Source: Prorocentrum cordatum (Eukaryota > Sar > Dinophyceae > Prorocentrales > Prorocentraceae). From it: a stretch of DNA of 64,000 nt. The stretch spans positions 37,778-101,777 of the forward strand of contig CAUYUJ010001389.1 in the NCBI GenBank assembly GCA_963575745.1, read 5' to 3'. The notes beneath the pieces were generated by a model. That model had not been told where the DNA came from and did not search any database. It saw only the letters and a program-made list of their open reading frames with translations. Positions 30,101 through 41,081 of the stretch are shown one piece after another. How positions within the stretch are numbered: the first letter of the stretch is position 1; each line of letters starts with the position of its first letter. Both the position numbers and the translations under genes were made by a program.

Positions 30101-33035
30101 AGTTCGCCCGTCCCGGCAGCTGGTTCGGGAGTGCTTCTGGCACGCGCCCACGCGTGCCTGCACGCGTTCACGCGTGCCTGCACGCGTGCAGGCATGCGTG
30201 GAGGCGTTCCTGGCAGCGCTTCGGAAGCGCTGCAGGGGAGCCCCCGAGAGCTCTCCAGGAAAGATTTCCCGCCCCCGAGGGTCTCTTACCTCGTAGAGCT
30301 CTTGGTACCTCGTAGAGCTCTTCGTTATCGATGGGCTAAGAGGAATTTCGGCGCGGGGTGGAGCTAGTACCTCTTAGAGCTCTTCTTACATCGTAGGCTC
30401 TTCGTGATCGATGAGCTAGGGGAATTCTGGCGCGGGATGCAGCTAGTTGGCCGACCCCACCAGAAAGGACAATGTGTGACTTTGGGTCGGGTTTTTCCGG
30501 AGAGCTCTCTGAGAGCTATGGGGTTTTAGATCAGAAGCCGGGCGGTGGTGGTGCCTGCCAGCAGCCCATCCTCGCCAGTCCAGAATCCCCGCAGAAGGTT
30601 GTTTGACCCAGCAGCTGGTCCGGGAGCGCTTCCGGCATGCGTCCACGCGCGCCTGCACGCGTGCAGGCAAGCGTGGAAGCGTGCCTGGCAGTGCTGCAGA
30701 AGGTCCCGGAGAGCTCTCTGAGAGCTATAGGCCTTTAGATTAGAAGCCGGGCGGTGGTGGTGCCTGCCAGCAGCCCATCTTCGCCGGTCCAGAATCCCCG
30801 CAGAAGTTTGTTTGACCCGGCAGCTGGTCCGGGGGCGCTTCCGGCATGCGTCCACGCGCGCCTGCACGCGTGCAGGCACGTTTGGAAGCGTGCCTGGCAG
30901 TGCTGCAGAAGTTCTGCAGAAGCGCTTGAGGAGAGCTTTCCAGAGCAGGGCAAGCAAGCTCCCGGGTGTGAGTGCCTCTTTGCTCTCCGGTGCTTTCCGC
31001 GTTTTTCCCGGAAAGCTCTCTGAGAGCTAGAAGGTTTTAGATTAGAAGCTGGGCGGTGGTGGTGCCTGCCAGCAGCCCATCTCCGCCGCTCCACGATCCT
31101 CGCAGCAACTCGCCCGTCCCGGCAGCGGGTTCGGGGGCGCTTCCGGCACGCGTCCACGCGTGCCTGCACGCGTGCAGGCACGCGTGGAAGTGTTCCTGGC
31201 AGCGCCTCAGAAGCGCTGCAGGGGGGCCGACGGAGCTCCAGAAGCGCTTCACGAGAGCGTCCGAGGGCTCGCCAGGAAAGCTTTCCGGCGTGTGTTCTCT
31301 TTGCTCTCCGGGTTTTTCCCGGAGAGCTCTCTGAGAGCTAGATGGTTTTAGATTAGGAGCCGGGCGGTGGCGGTGCCTGCCAGCAGCCCATCTTCGCCGG
31401 TCCACGATTCACGCAGCGACTCGTCCGGGGTCGCAGCCCGTCCGGGAGCGCTTCCGGCAAGCTTCCACGCGCGCCTCCACGCGTGCAGGCACGCATGGAA
31501 GCGTGCCTGGCAGCGCTTCAGAAGCGCTTCAGGAGAGCCCCCCTGAGGCCTCCAGGAAAGATTCCCGGAGAGCTCTCTGAGAGCTAGAGGGTTTTAGATT
31601 AGAAGCTGGACGGTGGTGGTGCCCGCCAGCAGCCCATTTCCGCCGCTCCACGGCCCTCGCAGCAATGCCTGCACGCGTGCAGGCACGCGTGGAAGCATTC
31701 CTGGCAGCGCTTCAGAAGCGCTGCAGGGGGGCCGACGGAGCTCCAGAAGCGCTTCACGAGAGCGTCCGAGGGCTCGCCAGGAAAGCTTTCTGGCGTGTGT
31801 CTTTGCTCTCCGGGTTTTTCTCAGAGAGCTCTCTGAGAGGTAGTGGGTTTTACATTTGAAGCCGGATGGTGGTGGTGCCCGCCAGCAGCCAATCTCCGCC
31901 GCTCCACGATCCGCGCAGCAACTCGCCCGTGCCGGCAGCGGGTCCGAGGGCGCTGCCGGCGCGCGTCCACGCGTGCCTGCACGCGTGCAGGCACGCATGG
32001 ATGCGCGCCTGGCAGCGCTTTCGAAGCGCTTCAGGGAGGCGCCCCAGAGCTTTCCAGGAAAGATTTTCCCGGATAGCCTCTTGGGCTAGATAGGGTTGTC
32101 AGAAGAGAAGCCGGCGGGTGCGCGTGCGCCGCCGTACCCCTCCGCCCACCGCTCCACGTTCCCTTCTGTGACTCCCGGGGTCTGCAGCGTGTCCCGGAGC
32201 GCCTGTTCCAATACGTTTCCGTAGAACGTGTTCCAAAGGCTTCGCGAAGCACCCCAGACAGCGCGCTTTCGCGCGCGCAGCGTGCCCCCACGCGTGTAGA
32301 CACGCGTGAAAGCGCCGCAGTCAGCGTGTCAGAAGCGGTTGCCTTGCGCAGTCTCCAGCGCCTCCGCGTACGTCACTCCATGCGCAGACAGCGTGCGCCT
32401 GAGGCGAGCGCGGGGGCACGCGCGGCGCCGGGGGCACGGCCCGGTGGCGCTTGCGCGACGAGACCTGTGCCGCGTCTCTCGTTTGGCAATCCGGGTTTTG
32501 GACAACAACAGGTTCCGTCCCCGAGGGTCTCTTCGCTCTCCGGGTTTCCTTTGTAGAGCTCTTCGGTATCGATGAGCCAGAGGAATTCGGGCGCGGGGCG
32601 CAGCCAGTTGGCCGATTCCCGGAGAGCTTTTCGAGAGCTGGAGGGTTTTAGATTAGAAGCCGGACGGTGGTGGTGCCCGCCAGGAGCTCCGCCACGGCGG
32701 TCCACGTCCGCCGCGGCAGTTCGCCTGCCGAGCCGGCAGCCCGTCCGAGAGCGCTTCCGGCATGCGTCCACGCGCGCCTGCGCGCGCGCAGGCACGCGTG
32801 GAAGCGCTCCTGGCAGCGCTTCAGAAGGGCTGCAGGAGAGCCCCCCAGGGCCCTCCAGGAAAGATTTCCCGTCCCCGAGGGTCTCTTCGCTCTCCGGGCT
32901 TTGGACGCTACCAATGGACGCTGCCAAGATGGACGCTACCAAATGCTGCGGAAGCGCTTGAGGAGAGGTTTTTAGAGCAGGGCAAGCAAGCTCCCCGGTG
33001 CGTGTGCCTCCTTGCTCTCCGGTGCTCTCTGCTCG
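30101..33035 (+). repeat. Tandem cluster of CPM elements
   Basis: Head-to-tail CPM units, most starting (C)CCGGA(G/A)AGCTCTCTGAGAG, begin near 30497, 30705, 31007, 31318, 31564 and 31821. A diverged type (CCCGGATAGC) begins near 32066, and another unit near 32618. Unit length is mostly 250-310 bp. Each has GGTGGTGGTGCC(C/T)GCCAGCA, a central palindrome and a CTCTCCGGG end. CHE-S end fragments lie at 30290-30470 and 32545-32610. Many small frames are open because of the high GC content. None is supported as a gene. Confidence 0.8.
31154..31187. repeat. Perfect 34-bp palindrome at the centre of a CPM (type example)
   Basis: The half-site CCACGCGTGCCTGCACG is followed directly by its exact reverse complement. 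Near-identical palindromes sit at the centre of about 25 CPM copies across the window, several extended to ~40 bp by flanking CTTC/GAAG. Confidence 0.9.
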
Positions 33036-33116
33036 CTCTATGGTGATAATTTGACACACGTTGAGCCCGATATTAATCAGGTGCAGTTTCTTCAGACACT
33101 ACGGTGCCCGAATCAT

Positions 33117-33122
33117 TGACGG
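33117..33122 (+). promoter_or_regulatory. Candidate readthrough stop UGA-CGG, LINE-A copy 2
   Basis: ORF1 stop TGA at 33117-33119 followed by CGG. ORF2 continues in the same frame without another stop to 36902. Confidence 0.6.
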
Positions 33123-33146
33123 GGCGGTAGGGCTGCGACTGAGACC

Positions 33147-36100
33147 GTGGTCGCAACCTGGAATGTGCAGAAAATATCCGACGGTCAAGTACCCAACCTG
33201 GTCGCTGCATGTGAAGCCAGGTCAATTCAAATGGTGTGCCTGCAAGAGTGTGAGCATACCAGTGCGAATACTTTTAACAGATGTGGATGGGAGATTCACT
33301 ATAGCTCCTGCTCCAAGGCGGCGGTTGCATGGTGCAGGGATTGGGCACCACATGTGATTGCTCGACGGAGTGGGGTACGATTTGCGTGTGTTGAATTCAG
33401 GGGTGCTCTAGTTACATCAGTGTATCTACCATGTGTGATGCGTGATGTGGACCACTTGGGGGAATATTTAGATGTACTTACTAAGTGCAGTGTTACTATG
33501 TTTCAAACTACACAGGCTGGAGTCATACCATGGGTGGGGATGGATGCTCAGACGGAACTTGAACCAGATATGCTGGGAATGACGGGAGGAGGTCTTATGC
33601 AGGTGGACGGGAGGAGGGAGGAGGCGAACTACCATGCAGAGAGGAGGGACATGCTTATGAGGTTCATGAGTACTTGGGGGATCTGTGCGGCGAACACATA
33701 TGGAGACCGACGTATCACACATATACCGTACTGTTCCACACATGTGCAGCGTGTGCTTGACTATATACTCATCCCTACACGTTGGTGCGCGGATGAGGCA
33801 AGAGCTCACCAGGAAATGAGATGCCAGGTCCAGTTTGTGGAACCCATCAAAGCTACGCCAGGTATACGTGCAAAAGCCAGTGCCTATAGTGATCACGCTC
33901 TGGTCTGGGTAAATCTCAAGACGACGGAGATCAGGCGCCCAGCTTTGCCACCCCGCCCTGTGTCCATGGTTGGCTGGCAGCCGACGGATGACACGGCGAG
34001 GAACATGTTTCGTGTGCTTGCGGATGTGTCGATTGAGGGACTTGCATCGGACACGGTAGGGACGGACCTGCAGCAGGTCGGACGGGTACTCTTGGAGACG
34101 GCAAAGCTTGTGGACCACACTAAGGGGCGCCCCAACTGCAAACCTATTCAGAGGCCCAGGGAGCTCATAGAGGTGGAGTCTGCCATCAGGCGTGGGGCCC
34201 TTGGGAATACTCGTAAACAACTGCTGCGTAGGAGGAAGACCCTTAGGAGACAGCATAGGAGGAACCAACTCCTGCAGGACCACAGGGGATCCAGTAAGAC
34301 CTCACGGTGTATCCTCAAGGAGCTGGAGTGTGAGGGTGTGCTGACAATGGACAGGACTAGGTGGAGTACGGAAATCACTAGGTACGCGACGGCGTCTTAC
34401 ACGAACTCGGAGGAGGAAAAACGGACTTTGGAGGCCTTCCAGGAACTCAGACACAACGACCGTGGGGTGGAGGGAAGAGTCATCACGATGGGCATGCTCA
34501 TGCAGGCTCGTGCGTCTTTGAAGCCGGGCACGGCGCCTGGCAGCGATGGAGTCGTTGCGGAGGTCATTCGTGAGTTGCCGTGGAGGAGCCTGCAGTTTGT
34601 GCGGCGTGCTTTCCAGAGGATTTTCGAGCAGGGAGCCTCCAGCCCTGAGACGTGGAGGCAGCTCAGTATCCAACTTGTGCCGAAGATGCGGGATGCTACA
34701 CGACTCTCCAACACCAGAGGGATTTGCCTGATCAGTGTGATGAGTAAATGGTACATGGCATGTGTGTTGCAGTTTATTGATGCATTCCCTGTGAACCGAC
34801 GGTTGTGCACATATGGATTTGAAAAGGATCAGAAGGTTACTAACGTCACGGCACCACTATCACATCTTACTAGACATGCAAATGTGTGGGGGAAGGCGGA
34901 GTCTATGCACGTGGGAGTCTTGGACATACACAAAGCTTTCGATAATGTCACACTGCACACTATCATCAAGGCCATGCTGTACCTTAAGTACCCTGTGTGC
35001 CTCATCAGAGCCATTGTGGAGCCCATGCTGGATAACATTGCTACCTTTGAGTTTCAGAACGTGTGCGGCGATGAGGTGAGATACAACAAATCGGTCCGAA
35101 CGGGAGGTAAGGAGGGACCCATACTTTTCAATATTGTCTTGGAGGCCATCTGGGGATCTGTGATTCAGACTTGGGATACCTTAGGATACGGTGTCCGTCT
35201 GGAAGGGGAGGGGACGGACGGTGCTCTTGTACATCACTTCTTGTGGGCGGACAATGTTACGCTCTGTGCCGCATCGCAGCTCCAGCTACAACAGATGATC
35301 GGTATGATGACGGTAACACTCAGACGGGCGGGGATGGACTGGAAGGAGGACTCTTTGGCGTATGTACTTTTTGGCCAGACGTACACAGGTGGCGATCCGC
35401 CGCTGCTCTGCCCGCTCTCGCCAGCCATCTGTGCGATTTCTGGAGATGAGGATCTCCCAGAGCACTTGCGCTCGACTGTCGTTATGCCGAGGAAGGAGGA
35501 GGTGGAGGTACTAGGAGTGAAGCTCAGCTCGGAAATCAAGGGATATCACGGCTTGTATCATCGACTGGAGAAAGGGAGGAAGGCCTATTTTGCTGACATC
35601 CAGTTTTATCGCTCCAGATCGGTCTCACTCAAAGAGAAGTTTCGCAGGTATGCCGCTCGTGTGCAGTCTGTGGTGTACCACGGATGTATAGGCTGGCCGT
35701 GCAATCTACGACTGCTGGAGAGGATTAAGGTCTGGGAGGGGAGGTGTCTCAACGGTATGCGAGGATTACACAAGAGGGAGGAGGAGACGTGGGAGGAGTT
35801 CAGGGACAGGACCACACCGAAGTCATACGAGCTATTCTTGCAGGCTGGCCACTGCAGTCTCCTAGAGAAGGTGGTCCGAGCCAATTTCGAGTTTGCGTTG
35901 GAGCTGGCCCAGTTTCATGATCGGGCCTTCGCCTCCACGGACTTGCGTGGGGCACGAGCCTGGCGTCAGACGCTGCAGGCCATGTTACACTGTGCGGGGG
36001 AATGGTCACTACGGAGGGACACACTTGTATCCATGTTCACGGGAGCCAGGAGGAGGGAAGGTACGAGGAGAGTGGGAGGGAGAGCGCATGCAAGCACTGA

Positions 36101-36902
36101 CAGCTGGCATTGTCTTATGCTGGCGGCGAGTGGTAATTTACGCTGGTTCAGCATCAAGTGGAATGCGACGGACTGGTGGAATGTAGTTGCGTGCATGACA
36201 AAAATACAGCCTCGATGGGAGCCCATCTTCAGGAAACCGCCCTGTGCTCCTTGCCCTGTGGATACGTGGGACTCCCCTGAGGACTCCGACAGGCTCGCTC
36301 GTAGGATTGCCCACGGATATAACAACGAAACTGTCTGGCAGGAGGGCTCGGAGAGCTCATTGTTGGTTGAAATGACTGGTGATAGTATGTGTGTGGTGAA
36401 CTGGGCCCGAGGGATCTGGGAATGCCGTGATCGTTCGTACCGCAGGAGAGTGCACGGTCTACAAAACGATATGAATCAACTAGCGGAGGATTACGACATC
36501 AGGTGTGCCACTGTAGGGACGGATCCGTGGAAGCATATCTACAGAGAGTTCAATTGTGTTGCGGATGAGTTGACTTGGGAGGCGAGGAGGGGAAGGACGG
36601 GAAGATGGATTGACTTCAGATATTTACGACAACAGAGACATTGTATCAAACGTATCCGTGGAGGATGGGACGGTGGCGTGAGTGTTGAAGGCTCTGCTCT
36701 AGGTTGCTATGTGGAGGTCTCATTTGGGGACAACCACTGGCGACGAGTTTTCCAGGAGGCTTCTTTACTCCCTCTGGGGGCCACTGTTACAGATAGCGAG
36801 CTCACGGCTTGTGAACGCCTGCTCCAAGGTGTTCGGCAGATTATCTCTGAGATCCTCGGGCCTCCAACCCCAAAGAGGTTGAGAGGGCGTGAGGGACCCT
36901 AG
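33147..36902 (+). CDS. LINE-A ORF2: endonuclease, reverse transcriptase, permuted RNase H
   Basis: 1251 codons, uninterrupted. The listed start is a GTG; the frame is open from 33120, directly after the ORF1 UGA, and contains no AUG before the endonuclease start VATWNVQKI. The EEP endonuclease occupies ~1-250 (LQECEH, GMDAQTE, YSDHALVWV). The RT (~420-740) shows GTAPGSDGV, LDIHKAFDNV (motif A), RTGGKEGPILF (motif B position) and FLWADNVTL (motif C, W700-A-D702-N). A basic/Cys-poor connector leads to RNase H: GDS Asp ~1079, CVADE Asp ~1140, GGWDGG Asp ~1175, SELTA Glu ~1218, in permuted order. It should perform target-primed reverse transcription. It is the only intact ORF2 in the window. Confidence 0.9.
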   Translation: MVATWNVQKISDGQVPNLVAACEARSIQMVCLQECEHTSANTFNRCGWEIHYSSCSKAAVAWCRDWAPHVIARRSGVRFACVEFRGALVTSVYLPCVMRDVDHLGEYLDVLTKCSVTMFQTTQAGVIPWVGMDAQTELEPDMLGMTGGGLMQVDGRREEANYHAERRDMLMRFMSTWGICAANTYGDRRITHIPYCSTHVQRVLDYILIPTRWCADEARAHQEMRCQVQFVEPIKATPGIRAKASAYSDHALVWVNLKTTEIRRPALPPRPVSMVGWQPTDDTARNMFRVLADVSIEGLASDTVGTDLQQVGRVLLETAKLVDHTKGRPNCKPIQRPRELIEVESAIRRGALGNTRKQLLRRRKTLRRQHRRNQLLQDHRGSSKTSRCILKELECEGVLTMDRTRWSTEITRYATASYTNSEEEKRTLEAFQELRHNDRGVEGRVITMGMLMQARASLKPGTAPGSDGVVAEVIRELPWRSLQFVRRAFQRIFEQGASSPETWRQLSIQLVPKMRDATRLSNTRGICLISVMSKWYMACVLQFIDAFPVNRRLCTYGFEKDQKVTNVTAPLSHLTRHANVWGKAESMHVGVLDIHKAFDNVTLHTIIKAMLYLKYPVCLIRAIVEPMLDNIATFEFQNVCGDEVRYNKSVRTGGKEGPILFNIVLEAIWGSVIQTWDTLGYGVRLEGEGTDGALVHHFLWADNVTLCAASQLQLQQMIGMMTVTLRRAGMDWKEDSLAYVLFGQTYTGGDPPLLCPLSPAICAISGDEDLPEHLRSTVVMPRKEEVEVLGVKLSSEIKGYHGLYHRLEKGRKAYFADIQFYRSRSVSLKEKFRRYAARVQSVVYHGCIGWPCNLRLLERIKVWEGRCLNGMRGLHKREEETWEEFRDRTTPKSYELFLQAGHCSLLEKVVRANFEFALELAQFHDRAFASTDLRGARAWRQTLQAMLHCAGEWSLRRDTLVSMFTGARRREGTRRVGGRAHASTDSWHCLMLAASGNLRWFSIKWNATDWWNVVACMTKIQPRWEPIFRKPPCAPCPVDTWDSPEDSDRLARRIAHGYNNETVWQEGSESSLLVEMTGDSMCVVNWARGIWECRDRSYRRRVHGLQNDMNQLAEDYDIRCATVGTDPWKHIYREFNCVADELTWEARRGRTGRWIDFRYLRQQRHCIKRIRGGWDGGVSVEGSALGCYVEVSFGDNHWRRVFQEASLLPLGATVTDSELTACERLLQGVRQIISEILGPPTPKRLRGREGP

Positions 36903-36913
36903 GGACTCTGCAC

Positions 36914-36941
36914 GGCTAGGGCGCACGCGCCCTGTGTAGCC
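36914..36941 (+). other. LINE-A 3' stem-loop (copy 2)
   Basis: Outer arms GGCTA/TAGCC, inner arms GGGCG/CGCCC, loop CACG, bulge TGTG, 16 bases before the 3' junction. Confidence 0.75.
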
Positions 36942-36964
36942 GACCCCAACACCCAACACCAAGT

Positions 36965-37349
36965 ACCTCGTAGAGCTGTTCGTTATCGACGAGCTAGAGG
37001 AATTCCGGCGCGGGGTGGAGCTAGTTGGTCGAGCCGACCAGAAAAGAAGATGTGGTAACTTTGGGTCTGTTTTGCAAAAATTTGAAAGATATTTGACCAT
37101 TCATTGTGAGAAAACAGATTTTTACTCCGAGCATTGATATCTGAACATTCTTCTGCGAGCAGCTCAGCTCTTTTTCGAGAGACTTTTACTATCCCAACAT
37201 TTGAAGGAACCGACATCACGTTGACACCGAGAAATGCAAATATGACGTTTTCCTACAATGCTCTGAGAAGCTGTCTGCTTTGAATCTGAGCACTCTGATG
37301 CGCGCAAGGAGCTCTACGAGGTTCCCGGTAACGGTTCACCGCCGGCGCC
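36965..37349 (+). mobile_element. CHE-S element with shortened hairpin
   Basis: Starts ACCTCGTAGAGCTGTTCG after AAGT and ends GGCGCC|AGT. The left hairpin arm is shortened (GTTCCCGGTAACGG), removing ~14 bp. It lies directly against the LINE-A copy 2 tail. Confidence 0.7.
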
Positions 37350-37800
37350 AGTCGATGATGAGCTAGAGGAATTCCGGCCCGGGGTGGAGCTAGTTGGCCG
37401 ACCCGGCCCGGGCGGACAATGTGGTAACCTGAGGTCGGTTTTTCGCAAATTTTCAGAGATTTGGAAATTTGTTTTGGAAATCTGGATTTTTATTCTCTGC
37501 AGTCAATCATGGCGTGTCCGATGATGCAATTTTTAAGGCTCTAGCTGCATTATTTCTATCAGAAGACTAAGAGGAACCGACATTGCGTAAAACCCAGAAA
37601 CAACATTTCTCAAGTTTTTCATTAATACTAACGCTTGATAAAGCTCTTCCCATGTGTTCTGAGCAGCGCCGTGCAAGGGAAAGAGCTCTACAAGGCTCCC
37701 TGCGGTAACCTGGTTCACAATTTACCGCGGGCTCCGAGTACCTCGTTGAGCTCTTCAGCATCGATGAGCTACAGGAATTCCGGCGCAGGATGCAGCTAGT
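37350..37800 (+). repeat. Diverged CHE element
   Basis: Lacks the first CTCGTAGAGC. The internal sequence is shared with 9840-10560 (CTCTAGCTGCATTATTTCTA), and it ends in a damaged hairpin at 37692-37735, followed by another CHE-S 5' fragment. No gene seen. Confidence 0.65.
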
Positions 37801-40800
37801 TCGCGGAGAGCTCTCTGACAGCTATAGGGTTTCAGATTAGAAGCTGGTCGGTGGTGGCGCCCGCCCATCTTCGCCGGTCCACTCGCAGCAGTTCGTTTGG
37901 GGCCGCAGCGGGTCAGAGAGCGTTTCTGGCGTGCGTCCACGCGTGCCTGCACGCGTGCCGGCACGCGTAGGAACGTGCCTGGCAGCGCTTTCGAAGCGCT
38001 TCAGGCGTGCCTGGGCGCGAGCAGGCACGCATGGAGGCGTGCCTCGCAGCGCTTTCGAAGGGCTTCAGGGGAGCCCGCCAGCTCTCCAGAACAAATTCCT
38101 GTCTCCAAGGGTGTCTTCGCTCTCCGGGTTTATTTAGCTCGTAGAGCTCTTCGGCGTCGATGAGCTAGAGGAATTCGGGCGCGGGTGGTCGACCCGGCCA
38201 GAAAAGACAATGTGTCAACTTTTCCCGAAGAGCTCTCTGAGAGCTACATGGTTTTAGATTAGAAGCCGGATGGTGGTGCCCGCCAGGAGCTCCTCCACGG
38301 CGCTTAACGTCCGCCGCGGCGCCTCGTTCGAGCCGGCAGCTGGTTCGGGGGCGCTTTCCACGTGTGCCTTGAGGCGTGCAGGCACGCGTGGAAGCGTTCC
38401 TGGCAGCGTTTCAGAAGCGCTCGCTGCAGGGGAGCTTCCCAGAGAGCTCTCTAGAAAAGATTTCCCTTCACCGACGGTCTCTTCGCTCTCGGTTTTTTTT
38501 CCGAGATGGGAGCCGGCGGTAAACCGTCAACCAGGTTACCGCCGGGAGCCTCGTAGAGCTCTTATCTGCACGACGCTGCTTGGAACACATGGGAAGCTTT
38601 CTTACGTTTGAGCTGAAAAGCCTTCCGAATTACGCTTTTCAGCTCTTACCGAAAGTCGCTTGATTCAAGTGGGAACCGACAGCACCTCTCAGATTACTCG
38701 CGCAGTACGAATAGTTTCGCGGATCTATGAACCTAACGCGGCTGATCATTCTGCATCGGTTTGAACTACAAACAAACGGTGAATGCGTGTCAAGATGCTC
38801 GAAACGGCCGATGGTTCCCTCAAGTCTTTTGACAGTAATATTGCAGCTACGAACCTGAAAATTTCCTGGCAGACGCGACACAACCCATTACAGGTGAGAA
38901 GAATACCGGTTTCCAAAACGAACTTTCAAAATTTTGCACAGAGATTTCAAAACCGACCCAACGTTACCACATCATCTCAAAAGGGCGGGTCGGCCACTAG
39001 CTCCACCCTGCGCCCGAAACTACTCTTAGCTCATCTTGCCGAAGAGCTCTACGAGATATTAGCAGCTAGACGGTAGCGCTGCCCGCCAGCAGCCGATCTT
39101 CGCCGGTCCAGAATCTCCGCAACAACTCGCCCGAGCCGGCAGCGGCTTCGGGGGCGCTTCCGGCGCGCGTCCACGTGTGCGTGCGTGAGTGCAGGCACGC
39201 GCGCACGCGTTGCTGGCAGCGCTTCGGAAGCGCTGCAGGGGGGCACCTCGGAGCTCTCTAGAAAAGATTTCCCGTCCCCGAGGGTCTTTTCGCTCTCCGT
39301 GTTTTTCCTGGAAGAGCTCTCTGAGAGCTCGAAGGTTGTTGATTCGGGGCCAGACGGTGGTGGGGCTCGCCAGCAGCCCATCTTCGCCGGTCCACGATCC
39401 CCGGAGCGCCCCGCCTGGCCCAACAGCGGGTTCCAGGGCGCTTCCAGCACGCGTCCACGCCTGCCTGCACGCGTGCAGGCATCCGTGGAGGCGTTCCTGG
39501 CAACGCTTCAGAATCGCTTCTGGGCAGCTCCCAGGGCTCTTCAGGGAAGATTTCCCATTCCAGAGGTCTCTTCGCTCTTCGGGTTTTCGACGCGGTTTGA
39601 AGCGCTTCAGGAACGCACCCCAGAGCTCTCCAGGGAAGATTCCCGGAGAGCTCGCTAAGAGCGAGAGGGTTTAAGATTAGAAGCCGACCGAGGTTGTGCC
39701 CGCCAGGAGCTCCTCCGCTGCGCTCCAGAATCCCCGCAGGGGCTTGTTCGGCCCGGCGACGGATCCAGAAGAGCTTCCGGCAAACTTCCACGCTTGCCTG
39801 CACGCGTGCAGGCTCGCATGGAAGAGTTTCTGGCAGCGCTGCAGGGGAGCTTCCCAGAGCTCTCCAGAAAAGATTTCCTGCCCCCAAAGGGTCTCTTCGC
39901 TCTGCGGGTTTTTCCCGGGGAGCTCTGTGAGAGCTAGAGGGTTTTAGATTAGAAGCCGGGCGGTGGTGGTGCCCGCCAGCAGCCCATCTTCGCCGGTCCA
40001 CGATCCTCGCAGCAACTCGCCCGACCCGGCAGCGTGTCCGGGAGAGCTTCCGGCAAGCTTCCATGCGTGCTTCCACGCGTGCAGGCACGCGTGGAAGCGT
40101 TCCTGGCAGCGTTTCAGAGACGCTGCAGGGGAGCTCCCCGAGCCCCAGAAGAGCTTCACGAGAGCTTCTGTGGGCTTGCCAGGAAGGCTTTTCAGAGCGT
40201 GTCTCTTTGCTTTCCGGGTTTTGGACGCTACCAAGTGGACGCTACCAAGTACCTCGTAGAGCTTTTCGGCAGCGAGAAGCTAAAGGAATTCCGGCGCGGG
40301 GCGGAGCTAGTAGCCCGCAGAGTTTTCTCTAGCAAGTAACTCGTAAGCCTTCCCATAGCTAGTTGCTTGCTGGAAACTTAAGAGTAATTCCGGCGCACTG
40401 GAGAGCTAGTGACTCGTAGAGCTTCCCTCAGCTAAATTCCGGAGAGCTCGCCGAGAGCTAAACGGCTTAAGATTCGAAGCCGGACGGTGGTGGTGGTCGC
40501 CAGGAGCTCCTCCACGGCGGTCCACCGGCCTCACAAGTGTTCGTTTGAGCCGGCAGCTGATCCGGGAGAGCTTCCACGCGTGCCTGCAAGCGTGCAGGCA
40601 TGCATGGAAGCGTTTCTGGTGGCGCTTCAGCAGCGCTGCAGGGGAGCTTCCCAGTTTCTTAGGCTCCCCTCGCTCTCCGGGTTTTGGACGCCACCAAGTG
40701 CTGGAAGCTTCAGAGTAATCTCGGCGCGCTGGAGAGCTAGTTGGCAAGAAAAATCTCGACGGACCCTTGGTGACTATTTCCCGGAGAGCTCGCTGAGAGC

Positions 40801-41081
40801 TAAAGGGTACAAGATTAGAAGCCGGACGGTGGTGGTGCCCGCCAGGAGCTCTTTTCCGTCGCTCCAGAATCCTCGCAGCGCCTCGCCTGACCCGGCAACT
40901 GGTCCGGGGGAGCTTCCGGCAAGCTTCCACGCGTGCCTGCACGCGTGCAGGCACGCATGGAAGGGTTTTCTGCCAAAGCTTCGGCAGCGCTGCAGGGGAG
41001 CTTCCCAGAGCTCTCCAGAAAAGACTTCCCGTTCCCGAAGGGTCTCTTCGCTCTCCGGGTTTTGGACGCTACCAAGTTCCC
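37801..41081. repeat. CPM cluster with CHE fragments
   Basis: At least eight CPM copies, with palindromes around 37940-37970, 38360-38390, 39170-39215, 39455-39490, 39795-39825, 40065-40100, 40578-40610 and 40928-40965. Between them are a reverse CHE hairpin at 38508-38556, a CHE-L-type satellite scrap (~38660-38830) and CHE-L ends (40335-40440, 40690-40780). The final CPM tail GGACGCTACCAAG at 41065-41078 is the target of LINE-A copies 3 and 4. No gene seen. Confidence 0.75.

Larger units (their letters stand above)
33036..36957 (+). mobile_element. LINE-A copy 2, 5'-truncated, ORF2 intact
   Basis: Collinear with copy 4 (offset 10436) from CTCTATGGTGATAATTTGAC near the end of ORF1 to the end of the 3' UTR. 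Only the last 27 codons of ORF1 remain. The 3' junction is ACCAAGTACCTCG, where a CHE-S begins. No clear target duplication was found on the left. Confidence 0.95.

Noticed and set aside
32373-33059. 228-codon minus-strand frame in the CPM cluster
   Set aside because: Composed of CPM sequence read in reverse. The same peptides recur wherever CPMs lie.
33468-36325. Antisense frames across LINE-A ORF2 (repeated at 43904-46760)
   Set aside because: They mirror ORF2 and duplicate with it. No motifs of their own.
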